Shown piece by piece: positions 46,250 to 55,656 of a stretch of DNA of 64,000 nucleotides; position 1 is the stretch's first letter; the number at the start of each line of letters is the position of its first letter. This DNA comes from Pedobacter schmidteae (GTDB taxonomy: Bacteria; Bacteroidota; Bacteroidia; Sphingobacteriales; Sphingobacteriaceae). The translations under genes were made by a program, and so were the position numbers. The notes below the pieces were generated by a model. It ran no database searches. It was not told where the DNA came from and saw only the letters and a program-made list of their open reading frames with translations. The DNA is taken from assembly GCF_900564155.1 (NCBI RefSeq), contig NZ_LS999839.1:186001-250000 (forward strand). The letters are read 5' to 3'.

Positions 46250-47702
46250 ACATTTTAGCCCTCATCATTTCTTTATCCTTCCCATACACATCTTTACAAA
46301 ACTTAATCTGGCCCTTGTCATCTGCAAATGCCGTAAAATAAGTAATCACCACAGGAACAGCTATAGGCAAGCCAATGTACTTGGCGCGCGGGTAGCCACT
46401 TGCCATTGCCCGCTTGATGTCGTCATATTTAGGCCCTTTCCCAAAAAGGGCAAAAGCCAGTTTCAAAGGACTTTCTACACGGATGCAACCATGACTAATG
46501 GCTCTTTCAGCTCTTTTAAAAGCCGATTTCACAGGAGTATCGTGCAGATATACACTGCTTTTATTGTTAAAAAGAAACTTAATTTTTCCCAAAGCATTTT
46601 GTTCGCCAGGCAATTGCTTAAATGAATACTCCGACAAATTACCGGTTTCCCAGTCTATTGATTCTACATTTCCTACCAGCTTACCTTTTCGGTACACCTC
46701 AATATTACTGTTCGATAAGTAGTAGCGGTCATTCGCAGCATTTCTTATGGTTTCATTTTTAGCAATACTTTCAGGAATATTCCATACAGGGTTCACCTGA
46801 ACCGTATAAATTTTACTATTTAACTGCGGGGTTTCCCAATCTCCGGCCTCTCCTACACAAACCTTCATATGTAATATCGATTTTCCGTTGTCCATTACAT
46901 CAAGACTAAAATCGGGAATATTAACCACAACATATTTTTGTTCCGCAGGCTTATTTTTCCATCTTAACCGTTCCAGGTTTACCGCCAGGATACTTTGTGT
47001 TTCTTTTAACGTTTTACCATTTACCGGTGTTTCCGATTTTAACGCCTCCTGCAATGCAAAATAGGCTTTGCTTTTAGGCTGTATGCTATCCAGATATTTT
47101 TTTAATGTCCTGACTTCCAAAACCTGCATCAGAAAAGTACTATCGGCATGTACCGTTGTCGTAAAATAATTCGAATCTAAGGAGTAAGGGTCCAATAAGC
47201 CAAACTGCATGGCCACACTGTATTTTAGTAAGGCGTTGGCGGTCAATAATTCCAATACAACTTCATTCTCGTAAGTATTTAAATTTGTACTTCTTTTTCT
47301 GAGTTTGCTGGTCAAAAAAAGTTCCGGATCCAGTCCATGACTACCCGCATCTTCCAAATCAGCAATCAGATATTGCAAGTCATCAGTCCACAAAAACCTG
47401 TTTATCAACGTCGTTTTATAGTTATTCTTTTGATAATAAACCTGCAGTTGTTCCGGATAACTCAGCACATCCCGGTTGTCTTTTAAAAGTCGTTTAAATA
47501 GCTCAACAGAATCAATCCGGTGCTTTGACCGATGATCTGGCTTCATCTCTTTTATTTCTGCATCCAGTTCTGGATTCCTAACACTTGCATTGCCGGCCAT
47601 TTGTATTCGCTTAACCCCGCAAGATGATACCAACGACAATACCATTATCATTAAGCCGGCATACCCCGACCGGCACCGTCGACAATTAAAAAAGCCAAAC
47701 AT
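46248..47702 (-). CDS. L,D-transpeptidase (YcbB-like) lipoprotein
   Basis: A 484-residue enzyme that would form 3-3 cross-links in peptidoglycan or attach proteins to it. The signal ends in the lipobox L-S-L-V-S-S-C. An N-terminal scaffold region (about 60-260; L-L-T-A-N-A-L-L-K-Y and Y-F-A-L-Q-E-A-L) resembles the YcbB/LdtD scaffold domain. The YkuD catalytic domain covers about 275-440 with V-N-I-P-D-F, N-P-V-W-N-I-P, the Y-L-H-D-T-P motif and the nucleophile in S-H-G-C-I-R-V-E. I use the ATG at 47702; the frame extends upstream to a TTG but adds only a non-signal stretch. The upstream gap carries short tandem repeats. Confidence 0.9.
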   Translation of the reverse strand: MFGFFNCRRCRSGYAGLMIMVLSLVSSCGVKRIQMAGNASVRNPELDAEIKEMKPDHRSKHRIDSVELFKRLLKDNRDVLSYPEQLQVYYQKNNYKTTLINRFLWTDDLQYLIADLEDAGSHGLDPELFLTSKLRKRSTNLNTYENEVVLELLTANALLKYSVAMQFGLLDPYSLDSNYFTTTVHADSTFLMQVLEVRTLKKYLDSIQPKSKAYFALQEALKSETPVNGKTLKETQSILAVNLERLRWKNKPAEQKYVVVNIPDFSLDVMDNGKSILHMKVCVGEAGDWETPQLNSKIYTVQVNPVWNIPESIAKNETIRNAANDRYYLSNSNIEVYRKGKLVGNVESIDWETGNLSEYSFKQLPGEQNALGKIKFLFNNKSSVYLHDTPVKSAFKRAERAISHGCIRVESPLKLAFALFGKGPKYDDIKRAMASGYPRAKYIGLPIAVPVVITYFTAFADDKGQIKFCKDVYGKDKEMMRAKM

Positions 47703-47833
47703 AATATCAATAAAAATGTTTACTAACCTAACAATCTGTAAAGCGAAAGGTTTCCAGAGCTGTTTCCTATTTATGAGTGCAAAATCCAAACTGAGCAGGC
47801 CGTACCTTAGCTTTTGTTGTAGTACGCTGTATA

Positions 47834-47880
47834 CATCAAAGGGGCCTCATAGGGGTTTCACAGGCATCTCATGGGAGTTT
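47834..47880. repeat. Degenerate ~12-base tandem repeats upstream of a sigma gene
   Basis: Four imperfect units of 10-12 bases follow each other: CATCAAAGGGGC, CTCATAGGGGTT, TCACAGGCAT, CTCATGGGAGTT. They lie in the 328-base gap between the divergent L,D-transpeptidase (start 47702) and the sigma gene (start 48031). A TAAGTTTG box follows at 47931-47938 and is a candidate promoter element for the sigma gene. I see no coding sequence in the gap. Confidence 0.5.
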
Positions 47881-48030
47881 CGTTGGACAGCTCAGCCCTG
47901 GGGAACTCCTTTACAGCCCAAGCGTAGCCCTAAGTTTGTATAGGGCAATCTGCACCAAATTGAACCTAAATGATAAAATTAAAGAAAGGGATTTTAGAGT
48001 AATTACCTATATTTAACCGCCACAAAATCA

Positions 48031-48606
48031 ATGGGTAATTATAGGGACTATACGGATCAGGAGCTTACGGCACTATTAAAAAATAGTGACCATAGTGCAT
48101 TCACTGAGATTTTTGACCGCTTCAACAGCCTGCTGTACATCCATGCCTTTAAAAAACTAAAAGACAGAGAAGCGGCCAAAGATGTGGTTCAGGATACCCT
48201 ATCGGCTTTATGGCATAAGCGCGAACAGCTGGATGTGGGGAACAATCTGGGCGGTTACTTGTACACCACTTTAAGAAACAAAATTTTTGACCTGCTGGCC
48301 CGGCAACAGGTTAGCCACAAGCATGTAACAGACCTTCAACAATACCTGAACAAGGGAAATTTTATGACCGATCACCTGATCCGCGAAAAACAACTGGCAG
48401 CTATTATTGAAAAGGAGATTACCGCATTACCCCCGCGGATGAGAGAGGCTTTTGAGCTGAGCAGGAAAGAAAACCTTAGTCATAAGCAAATTGCCGAAAG
48501 AATGGCGATATCCGAACAAACCGTAACCGACCAGATAAAAAAGGCCATAAAGATATTACGACCACGCATTGGGCTGGTTATTGCGGCCATGTACTTTATC
48601 CGTTAA
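48031..48606 (+). CDS. ECF sigma factor (third uptake locus)
   Basis: A 191-residue ECF sigma factor of the Bacteroidota family. Region 2 lies at about 15-80 (F-T-E-I-F-D-R-F, A-A-K-D-V-V-Q-D-T-L-S-A-L-W) and region 4 at about 120-175 (L-P-P-R-M-R-E-A-F-E-L-S-R-K-E-N-L-S-H-K-Q-I-A-E-R-M). A short hydrophobic tail ends the protein. It heads a plus-strand operon with FecR, SusC, SusD and three accessory genes, and should be released by the FecR encoded 67 bases downstream. A short hairpin (ATCCC/GGGAT) sits in that gap. Confidence 0.93.
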   Translation: MGNYRDYTDQELTALLKNSDHSAFTEIFDRFNSLLYIHAFKKLKDREAAKDVVQDTLSALWHKREQLDVGNNLGGYLYTTLRNKIFDLLARQQVSHKHVTDLQQYLNKGNFMTDHLIREKQLAAIIEKEITALPPRMREAFELSRKENLSHKQIAERMAISEQTVTDQIKKAIKILRPRIGLVIAAMYFIR

Positions 48607-48673
48607 AAAATATTTTTAATTTATATCCCCCCTGTGGGATACATTGCCGTATAGGTACTTATTAAACTAAACC

Positions 48674-49795
48674 ATGAACCAAACGGAAGCGATAACCTTA
48701 CTTAAAAAATACCAGGCAGGAGTTTGCAGCGAAGCGGAAAAAATTCAGCTCGAGAGCTGGTATTTACAATGGCATAATGATACGTCCTCATTTGAAGAAG
48801 CAGATTTGCTGGCCTTACAAAATGAAATGTGGGCAGCCATGCCAAAGCCTACGCCTCAAAAAACAATTCGTTTATGGCCTAAAATTGCTATTGCAGCGTC
48901 TGTTTTAATCGCATTAAGTGCTGGCGTATGGTTTTACACCGCTTCAGATTATCCGGAACGCAGCGCAATCAACAAAAATCTACCCGCCCAGGACGTTGCT
49001 CCCGGCAAAAATACAGCCACACTAAGCCTTGACAATGGTAAAATCATCAATCTGAGCAGTACAAAAAGTGGTGTAGTTATAGATGCTACAAACCTAAAAT
49101 ATAATGATGGCACCGCCATCGCCGATTCAGAGACTGGTGCAACCGACCAAACAGGCGGCGATGCACTGCTGACTGCAACTACCCCACGTGGCGGCACCTA
49201 TCAGATTATCCTTCCCGATGGGACTAAGGTATGGCTAAATGCCGCATCATCTATTAAATTCCCATCCGTATTTAACAAGTCAAAGGAACGAAAGGTACAG
49301 CTAACCGGGGAGGCCTATTTTGAAGTGACTAAAGACAAAACGAAACCCTTTATAGTGGTAACGGATAAACAAGAGGTAGAAGTATTGGGTACACACTTTA
49401 ACATCAATAGCTATGCTGATGAAAAGAATACCAGGACCACCTTACTTGAAGGCGCGGTTAAAGTTAGCGCATTTAAATCAAGCACCTTGCTAAGCCCTAA
49501 TCAACAAGCTATTTTGACGGGAGATAAAGTAAGGGTGGAAACCGTAGATCCGGAAGGCATTGTTGCCTGGAAAAACGGGAATTTTAATTTTAATGACGAA
49601 GATCTGGAGAGTATTATGCGTAAAGTTGCCAGATGGTATGATGTAGAAGTCTACTATAAGGATAATTTACCACAAACATCTTTCCTGGGCACTTTATCCA
49701 GATCAAAGAATTTGTCAGCTTTATTAAAAATCATGGAAGAATCAGGAAAAGTTCACTTTAAACTGGAAGGAAGGAGGATTACCGTCATGAAATAA
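48674..49795 (+). CDS. FecR-type anti-sigma factor (third locus)
   Basis: A 373-residue anti-sigma factor. The cytoplasmic N-terminus (about 1-70) is followed by a transmembrane helix at about 73-93 (I-A-I-A-A-S-V-L-I-A-L-S-A-G-V-W-F-Y), the FecR domain (T-P-R-G-G-T-Y-Q-I-I-L-P-D-G-T, V-W-L-N-A-A-S-S, G-E-A-Y-F-E-V, L-G-T-H-F-N-I) and the DUF4974 domain (I-M-R-K-V-A-R-W-Y-D-V-E-V-Y-Y). It sits between its sigma and SusC genes and should relay the SusC signal to the sigma factor. Confidence 0.93.
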   Translation: MNQTEAITLLKKYQAGVCSEAEKIQLESWYLQWHNDTSSFEEADLLALQNEMWAAMPKPTPQKTIRLWPKIAIAASVLIALSAGVWFYTASDYPERSAINKNLPAQDVAPGKNTATLSLDNGKIINLSSTKSGVVIDATNLKYNDGTAIADSETGATDQTGGDALLTATTPRGGTYQIILPDGTKVWLNAASSIKFPSVFNKSKERKVQLTGEAYFEVTKDKTKPFIVVTDKQEVEVLGTHFNINSYADEKNTRTTLLEGAVKVSAFKSSTLLSPNQQAILTGDKVRVETVDPEGIVAWKNGNFNFNDEDLESIMRKVARWYDVEVYYKDNLPQTSFLGTLSRSKNLSALLKIMEESGKVHFKLEGRRITVMK

Positions 49796-49824
49796 CTTTA
49801 CTTTCAGAATGGTATTCAAAAAGA

Positions 49825-49852
49825 GCGGATCCCGACTGCCATCGGAACCCGC
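49825..49852 (+). promoter_or_regulatory. Hairpin between fecR and susC (third locus)
   Basis: GCGGATCCCGA (49825-49835) pairs with TCGGAACCCGC (49842-49852) over 11 positions with two mismatches and a 6-base loop. It lies in the 126-base FecR-SusC gap and has no T-run, like the hairpin in the first locus. Confidence 0.5.
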
Positions 49853-49921
49853 AGACATTGGATTGACCATTACAAACATTGCATCGAAACAATATTCAAC
49901 TCAACCCAACTAAACAAATGT

Positions 49922-52900
49922 ATGAAATTTTACTGTCTATATAGGCCCAAACGTGGCAGCTATATACGTACCCAAACTTTGCGTATTATGAAATTAACCA
50001 CGCTCATAATCACCATATTTTTACTACAGGTTAGTGCCGCCAGCAGGGCTCAGAAAATTACTTTAAATGAGAAAAATGCACCGCTTGAAAAGATCATTAA
50101 ACTGATCAGGACACAAAGTGGCTACGACTTTTTTGGAGATACCAGACTGATTAGAAATGCCAGTCCTGTAACCATAGAGGCAAAAAAGGCGGACCTAAAT
50201 GAGGTTTTAAAGCTAGTGTTTGACAATCAAAATCTTAGCTATTCTATTGAAGAAAAAACAATCATTATCAAACCCATTGTTGCAGCACCAGGCCCTGATA
50301 TCAGCCAGCAAACACGAACCATTGAAGGTACAGTTTTGGCAGAAGATGGCGAGCTTCCTCTGGAAAATGCGACTGTATCAGCTGTTGGAACAGAGATCAA
50401 AACGTACACAAACAAAGATGGCAACTTTATGATCAAAGTGCCCGAGTCGGTCAAAGCACTACGCTTCAATTTCATTGGCTATGATCAGAAAGAGATGAAG
50501 ATCGACGCCAAAAATAAAAAGATGATCGTCAGGCTGGTTACTAAAAACAATGCACTAAATGAAGTGGTGGTCAGAACAGGGATATACAAACGTCCGGTAG
50601 AAAACTTTACAGGATCAGCCAGGTCTATTACCTCACAGGAGTTAAGGCGAGTGGCACCTTCCAACATACTGGCGGCTATCGGCATCCTCGATCCATCATT
50701 TAGACTTCCTGAAGATATCAATATGGGCTCCGACCCAAACCGTCTGCCTGACATAGAATTACGGGGACAGAATAACTTCCCCAACAGAAATCCGCTGGCT
50801 GACAAAACTGCTAACAACCCTGCAAGTTTAAGAAATGTATTTGGAGATAAACCCAATGCACCGCTATTTGTTCTGGACGGATTCCAGGTATCGCTGGAGC
50901 GCATATTTGATTTGGACATGAACCGCGTGGAAAGAATTACGATCCTGAAGGATGCAGCTGCTACCTCCATCTACGGATCAAGGGCCAGCAACGGGGTAAT
51001 TGTTATCGATACCAGGCAACCAAAAGAAGGATCAGTCACCATATCGTATCGAGGTGGACTTACCGTAACTGCCCCTGATTTGAGCAGTTATGACTTGTTA
51101 AACGCAAAGGAAAAACTTGATTTCGAAAAGGAAGTTGGCTTTTACAAAGACAGTGGTACCTGGCCATACCTGCAAACGGTTAGAGATGAAGAATACAACG
51201 AACGACTGAAGGATGTAACCCGGGGGGTAGACACTTACTGGCTTTCGCAACCTGTACGTACCGGCTTTGGTAATAGCCAGTCACTGTATTTTGAAGGCGG
51301 AGACCAGGTAGTCAGATATGGGGTGAACCTGAATAGCCTGAGTGATGTTGCTGCAATGAAGGGTTCTGGCCGTAACCGGATGAGCGGAGGAGTAACCTTA
51401 AACTACCGAACTTCCAGTCTGTTATTTGGCAATGACTTAAGCATAAACCGTGTCAAGGGAACCAACAGTCCTTATGGAAGTTTTAGTGAATATACCAAGT
51501 TAAACCAATACTGGTCTCCGTATGATGAGAATGGTCAGTTTGCCCGCTTTTTGGGCCAGCCAAGAAGAAACAGTTCCGGCGCTTTCTATTCCTACTATGG
51601 TAATCCCTTGTACAACGCTTCCTTATCGAGTAAAGATTTCAACGAGTCACTTGGCTTCGTTAATAACTTTAAATTTGAATGGTCTGTACAAAAATGGATC
51701 AGGATTACCGGAGGATTTAGTATAAATCACAATAACACGTCCTCAGATAAATATTTATCTGCCCGTAATACTGCCTTCGAATCTTTACCGGTAGCCGAAC
51801 GTGGCAGTTATACAAAAACCAATGGAAAAACCAATTTGCTAGATGCCAATCTGGGTTTCGACATTCGTAAAACCTGGAACAAAAACCTGTTGTTCTTTAC
51901 CGGAAATGTAAATGCTACAGAAGGAAAAGAAGAGACCTATAGTACTTCTGCTATTGGTTTCCCCAATGAAAAAGTAGCAGAAATCATATTTGCCAGTAAA
52001 TACGATCCAAATAAAGGCAAACCCATCGGTTCGCAGGGTATAAGCAGACTGATTAGTGGTCGTATGAATGGAAGTTATGCTTACGACAACAAATACCTAC
52101 TGGATGTTTCTGTCAGCATGGATGCCTCTTCACAATTTGGAGCAGATAAATCCATTGCACCTTTCTGGTCGGTAGGCGCGGGCTGGAACATGCACCGTGA
52201 GCAATTTCTGGAAGACACCAAACTCATCAATTTCCTGAAACTTCGCGGATCGGTAGGAACTACCGGCGATCAGAACTTTGATCCTTACATGGCACTGAGT
52301 ACCTACAGCTACTTTTCTGATCAGTTTTATCTGGATCAGCTAAGTGCTTACCTAATGGGATATGGCAACACCGCCCTTGGTTGGCAAAAAAGTATAAAAA
52401 GAAATATCGGCGTAGATGCGACATTCTGGAACAACAGGATCGCATTTTCTACAGATTTTTATTACAACACCACAAATGCATTGATACTTGATATCAGTAC
52501 ACCACCATCTCTGGGCTTTAGTAATTATAAAGAAAATGCGGGTGCGCTGAAAAATGTAGGCTGGCAAAGCACATTAAACGTTACACTGATCCAAAAACCT
52601 AAAGACAACATGTATTGGAGAGTTGGCCTTTCGGCATATGGCAATACCAATACCATTACCAAAATATCCAATTCACTGAAAAAACTAAATGAAAAATCGG
52701 ATAAGGAAGATCAGGATACGGAAAACCCAGATAGAAACAAGCCAAAAAGCTATTACCAGGAAGGCCAGTCGCTAACCTCAATTTTTGCCGTAAGAAGTTT
52801 AGGGATTGACCCTGCCAACGGACAGGAGATGTTTCTGGACAGGAATGGAAAAACAACCTATATCTGGAACTCGCTGGACAAAGTAGCCGTAGGTGATACC

Positions 52901-53383
52901 CGGCCAAAGGTATCGGGCACCTTAAGTACGGGGTTTGACTACAAAGGATTTGGTTTCAATATCTATATGTCTTACAGACTAGGCGCCGATATTTATAATC
53001 AGACATTAGTAGACAGGGTCGAAAATGCAGACATCACTTTTAACGTAGACAGAAGGATGGCTACTGAACGATGGAAAAAACCGGGCGACCATACTTTCTT
53101 TAAAGGGATCATAGGCAGTGCCGATGGGAAACCTGTAGTAGAAACAACACTACCTACTTCCAGATTTGTTCAAAAAGAATATATGATCGAAGCCTCCAGA
53201 GTATCTTTTACTTATCAGTTTCCTGAAGGATTATCCTGGTTAAAGCAGGCACGTTTGTCCAATACAAGGCTGGAACTTTACATAGCCAATCCCTTCCAGC
53301 TGTCGAGCATAAAAAGAGAACGCGGACTTGACTACCCATTTGCGAGGTCATTTACGCTTAACCTATCTACCAGTATATTCTAA
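49922..53383 (+). CDS. SusC/RagA TonB-dependent transporter with STN domain (third locus)
   Basis: A 1153-residue outer-membrane channel. A ~20-residue extension (M-K-F-Y-C-L-Y-R-P-K-R) ending L-R-I-M-K-L precedes the signal segment, as in the first locus. Then come an STN domain at about 45-115, a carboxypeptidase-regulatory domain (I-E-G-T-V-L-A-E-D-G-E-L-P-L-E-N-A-T-V), a plug (N-E-V-V-V-R-T-G, V-L-D-G-F-Q-V, A-A-T-S-I-Y-G-S-R-A-S-N-G-V-I) and the barrel ending T-L-N-L-S-T-S-I-F. The V-R-T-G-I-Y form of the plug motif and the N-N-F-P-N-R-N insertion mark it as a different subgroup from the other SusC proteins here. SusD follows after 17 bases. Confidence 0.94.
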   Translation: MKFYCLYRPKRGSYIRTQTLRIMKLTTLIITIFLLQVSAASRAQKITLNEKNAPLEKIIKLIRTQSGYDFFGDTRLIRNASPVTIEAKKADLNEVLKLVFDNQNLSYSIEEKTIIIKPIVAAPGPDISQQTRTIEGTVLAEDGELPLENATVSAVGTEIKTYTNKDGNFMIKVPESVKALRFNFIGYDQKEMKIDAKNKKMIVRLVTKNNALNEVVVRTGIYKRPVENFTGSARSITSQELRRVAPSNILAAIGILDPSFRLPEDINMGSDPNRLPDIELRGQNNFPNRNPLADKTANNPASLRNVFGDKPNAPLFVLDGFQVSLERIFDLDMNRVERITILKDAAATSIYGSRASNGVIVIDTRQPKEGSVTISYRGGLTVTAPDLSSYDLLNAKEKLDFEKEVGFYKDSGTWPYLQTVRDEEYNERLKDVTRGVDTYWLSQPVRTGFGNSQSLYFEGGDQVVRYGVNLNSLSDVAAMKGSGRNRMSGGVTLNYRTSSLLFGNDLSINRVKGTNSPYGSFSEYTKLNQYWSPYDENGQFARFLGQPRRNSSGAFYSYYGNPLYNASLSSKDFNESLGFVNNFKFEWSVQKWIRITGGFSINHNNTSSDKYLSARNTAFESLPVAERGSYTKTNGKTNLLDANLGFDIRKTWNKNLLFFTGNVNATEGKEETYSTSAIGFPNEKVAEIIFASKYDPNKGKPIGSQGISRLISGRMNGSYAYDNKYLLDVSVSMDASSQFGADKSIAPFWSVGAGWNMHREQFLEDTKLINFLKLRGSVGTTGDQNFDPYMALSTYSYFSDQFYLDQLSAYLMGYGNTALGWQKSIKRNIGVDATFWNNRIAFSTDFYYNTTNALILDISTPPSLGFSNYKENAGALKNVGWQSTLNVTLIQKPKDNMYWRVGLSAYGNTNTITKISNSLKKLNEKSDKEDQDTENPDRNKPKSYYQEGQSLTSIFAVRSLGIDPANGQEMFLDRNGKTTYIWNSLDKVAVGDTRPKVSGTLSTGFDYKGFGFNIYMSYRLGADIYNQTLVDRVENADITFNVDRRMATERWKKPGDHTFFKGIIGSADGKPVVETTLPTSRFVQKEYMIEASRVSFTYQFPEGLSWLKQARLSNTRLELYIANPFQLSSIKRERGLDYPFARSFTLNLSTSIF

Positions 53384-53400
53384 TTTAAAAATACAACTTT

Positions 53401-54816
53401 ATGAAAAAGTCGTTATATATATTACTCAGTTTGATCACCCTTACAACTGCCTCCTGTAAAAAATGGCTGGATGTGAGACCGGGGACCCAGGTAAAGCAGG
53501 ATGAACTTTTTAGCACCGAGCAGGGATTTAACCAGGCCATTTTGGGTTCCTATTTACAAATGGGTCCCGGGTTGTATGCGGGCAACACAACCACAACCAT
53601 GATGAGTGCGCTGGGGCAAAATTATCAGACCACAGCCACTGGCCACTTCCTGCTGGAAATGACAAAGTACAATTACACCAATCCTGCGGTAAAAGATACC
53701 ATCGCCATCATTTGGTCAAAAATGTATACTGCAATTGGAGGAGTAAATAATATACTGGACCATGTTGATGCGGCGAAGTCTGTTTTTCTAAACAACCATT
53801 ATAATCTGATCAAAGGCCAGGCCTTGGGCTTACGGGCGTTGATGCATTTCGATCTGCTCAGAATGTTTGGGCCTGTACCCATAAATGGGCAAAATGTAAA
53901 CGCCGTTCCCTATATCAAAACTTTTGGGAAGCAGGTTACTCCTTTGAGTACTACTTCACAGGTGATTACCGCTTGTCTGGACGATCTTAATGAAGCCGAA
54001 GAATTGTTGTCCGTATATAAAGATATCATTTACGACAATGGTACCGGAGCAGATGAATTTACTACTTACACCCGTAATCATTTTAATTACTGGGCTGCAA
54101 AAGCCCTCAAAGCCAGGATTTACCTGTACAAAGGCGATAAAATAAATGCAGCAAAATATGCGAAGGAAGTAATTGCTTCCGGCAAATTTCCATTTGTTAA
54201 CCGGGCTACATTTACTTCAGGGACCAATCAGGACCGCACATTTTCTACAGAACACATTTTTGCGTTAAACATCCCTACATTGAAGCCGCAGGTAGATCGC
54301 CGCTTTCGTTTAGATGGTAATCAGAACTATCAGACCACTACCCTATATTTGCCACAGGCAACCATGAAAACCCTGTTTGAAGAAGGAAATGGAGGCTCTA
54401 CCGACTATCGTTTCCTCTACCTGATCAATACGCTCAATGGCCTTTCCTACAGTACCAAGTTCTGGCAAAATGATGGCGCTGTATTGCAGGTACGTAATCA
54501 AATGCCGATGATACGGCTATCAGAAATGTATTACATTGCTGCTGAAGCCACTCCTGACTTAGGCGAAGCGCTTACACTGGTCAACAAAATACGTGTGCAA
54601 AGAGGTCTTGATCCACTCCTTACCCCATTTAACGAGACAAGCAGGATGCAGGAAATTGCTAAAGAGTACAACAAAGAGTTTTATGCGGAAGGACAATTGT
54701 TTTTTTATTACAAGCGACTGGGAACACTTCCTATTCCACGATCGACGGTTGCCATGACCGAAAAAACATACGTTTTCCCTTTACCTGATGATGAAATTGA
54801 ATTTGGTAACAGATAA
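53401..54816 (+). CDS. SusD/RagB family lipoprotein (third locus)
   Basis: A 471-residue surface lipoprotein with lipobox T-A-S-C and the SusD start K-K-W-L-D-V-R-P-G. Family motifs are G-Q-A-L-G-L-R-A-L-M-H-F-D-L-L-R-M-F-G-P, the A-K-A-L-K-A-R-I-Y-L helix, R-L-S-E-M-Y-Y-I-A-A-E-A and the C-terminal Y-N-K-E-F-Y-A-E-G-Q-L-F-F-Y-Y-K-R. It is shorter than the SusD of the first locus. With the DUF4843 and PKD-like lipoproteins downstream it forms a set I recognise from other Bacteroidota loci that lack sugar hydrolases. Ligand unknown; RagB of Porphyromonas, a relative, binds peptides. Confidence 0.93.
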   Translation: MKKSLYILLSLITLTTASCKKWLDVRPGTQVKQDELFSTEQGFNQAILGSYLQMGPGLYAGNTTTTMMSALGQNYQTTATGHFLLEMTKYNYTNPAVKDTIAIIWSKMYTAIGGVNNILDHVDAAKSVFLNNHYNLIKGQALGLRALMHFDLLRMFGPVPINGQNVNAVPYIKTFGKQVTPLSTTSQVITACLDDLNEAEELLSVYKDIIYDNGTGADEFTTYTRNHFNYWAAKALKARIYLYKGDKINAAKYAKEVIASGKFPFVNRATFTSGTNQDRTFSTEHIFALNIPTLKPQVDRRFRLDGNQNYQTTTLYLPQATMKTLFEEGNGGSTDYRFLYLINTLNGLSYSTKFWQNDGAVLQVRNQMPMIRLSEMYYIAAEATPDLGEALTLVNKIRVQRGLDPLLTPFNETSRMQEIAKEYNKEFYAEGQLFFYYKRLGTLPIPRSTVAMTEKTYVFPLPDDEIEFGNR

Positions 54817-54850
54817 AATTATCTCCATCATCAAACCAAAACCAGATGTT

Positions 54851-55651
54851 ATGAAAACTATAATTGACAACAATAAAATTCATTATTTTTTGTACCTGAT
54901 CATCCTATCGGGTATCGGTATCATTTCCTGTAACAAAGACCTGGTTTATGAAGATAAGCCCGGAATTTATATCGACAAGGAGAAAATGATTAGTTCGAGG
55001 GACAGCATCGCCTACTCTTTTGCCGAAAAGGCCGATACGCGGATGCTGGATACCATTTATATTCCGGTAAAGATTTCAGGTGAAATCTCCAATACAGACC
55101 GCAATGTACCTTTGGCAGCCAATGCAGCAAAAACTACTGCCATTGCCGGTACACACTATCAGATACTGGAAAGCAAGGTAAAAGCAAATGAGCTGACCGC
55201 TATTGCATCAATACAAATTAAAAGAACTGCCGATCTGAAGAGTAAACAACTGCGCATTTACCTCGAGATTGTTCCCAACCCGGACTTTCCGTTAGTGATT
55301 GCCAAAACCAAAACAAACAATACCTATAATGGTGAGCCTTCCAGCACGTATAATCCGGGGTATTTAATCAAGCTAACCGACCAGTTGTTAAAACCTGATA
55401 CCTGGGACGGTTCGGGCAGCTGGTTTAAGTATTATTTTGGTACTTACAGCGCTGTAAAGTTTAAGTTTATTATAGATATAACCGGCAGGACCATCTGGGG
55501 AGACAGGGCCAGATACGGCCCCGATGCACCAACTTCGGCACAGCTAAAAGTTTACTATACAAAACTGGTCACCGCTTTGTACGAATATGAACAGGCCCAT
55601 GGCCCAATGATCGACGAAACGGGTAATCAGGTAACCTTCCCTAAAATTTAA
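54851..55651 (+). CDS. DUF4843 domain lipoprotein
   Basis: A 266-residue lipoprotein (signal ending I-G-I-I-S-C-N-K-D). The following G-I-Y-I, D-S-I-A-Y-S-F-A, T-I-Y-I-P-V-K-I-S-G pattern and the later G-T-H-Y and R-I-Y-L-E-I motifs match DUF4843, proteins of unknown function that follow SusD-type genes. It is the fourth surface component of this operon. I use the ATG at 54851 after the SusD stop; a longer frame begins inside the SusD gene and would place a charged stretch before the signal. Its role is presumably substrate binding or complex assembly, by position only. Confidence 0.85.
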   Translation: MKTIIDNNKIHYFLYLIILSGIGIISCNKDLVYEDKPGIYIDKEKMISSRDSIAYSFAEKADTRMLDTIYIPVKISGEISNTDRNVPLAANAAKTTAIAGTHYQILESKVKANELTAIASIQIKRTADLKSKQLRIYLEIVPNPDFPLVIAKTKTNNTYNGEPSSTYNPGYLIKLTDQLLKPDTWDGSGSWFKYYFGTYSAVKFKFIIDITGRTIWGDRARYGPDAPTSAQLKVYYTKLVTALYEYEQAHGPMIDETGNQVTFPKI

Positions 55652-55656
55652 GTACA

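Noticed and set aside
50485..50970. 161-codon frame antisense to a SusC gene
   Set aside because: It lies entirely within a well-supported SusC frame; its composition is that of an antisense shadow.
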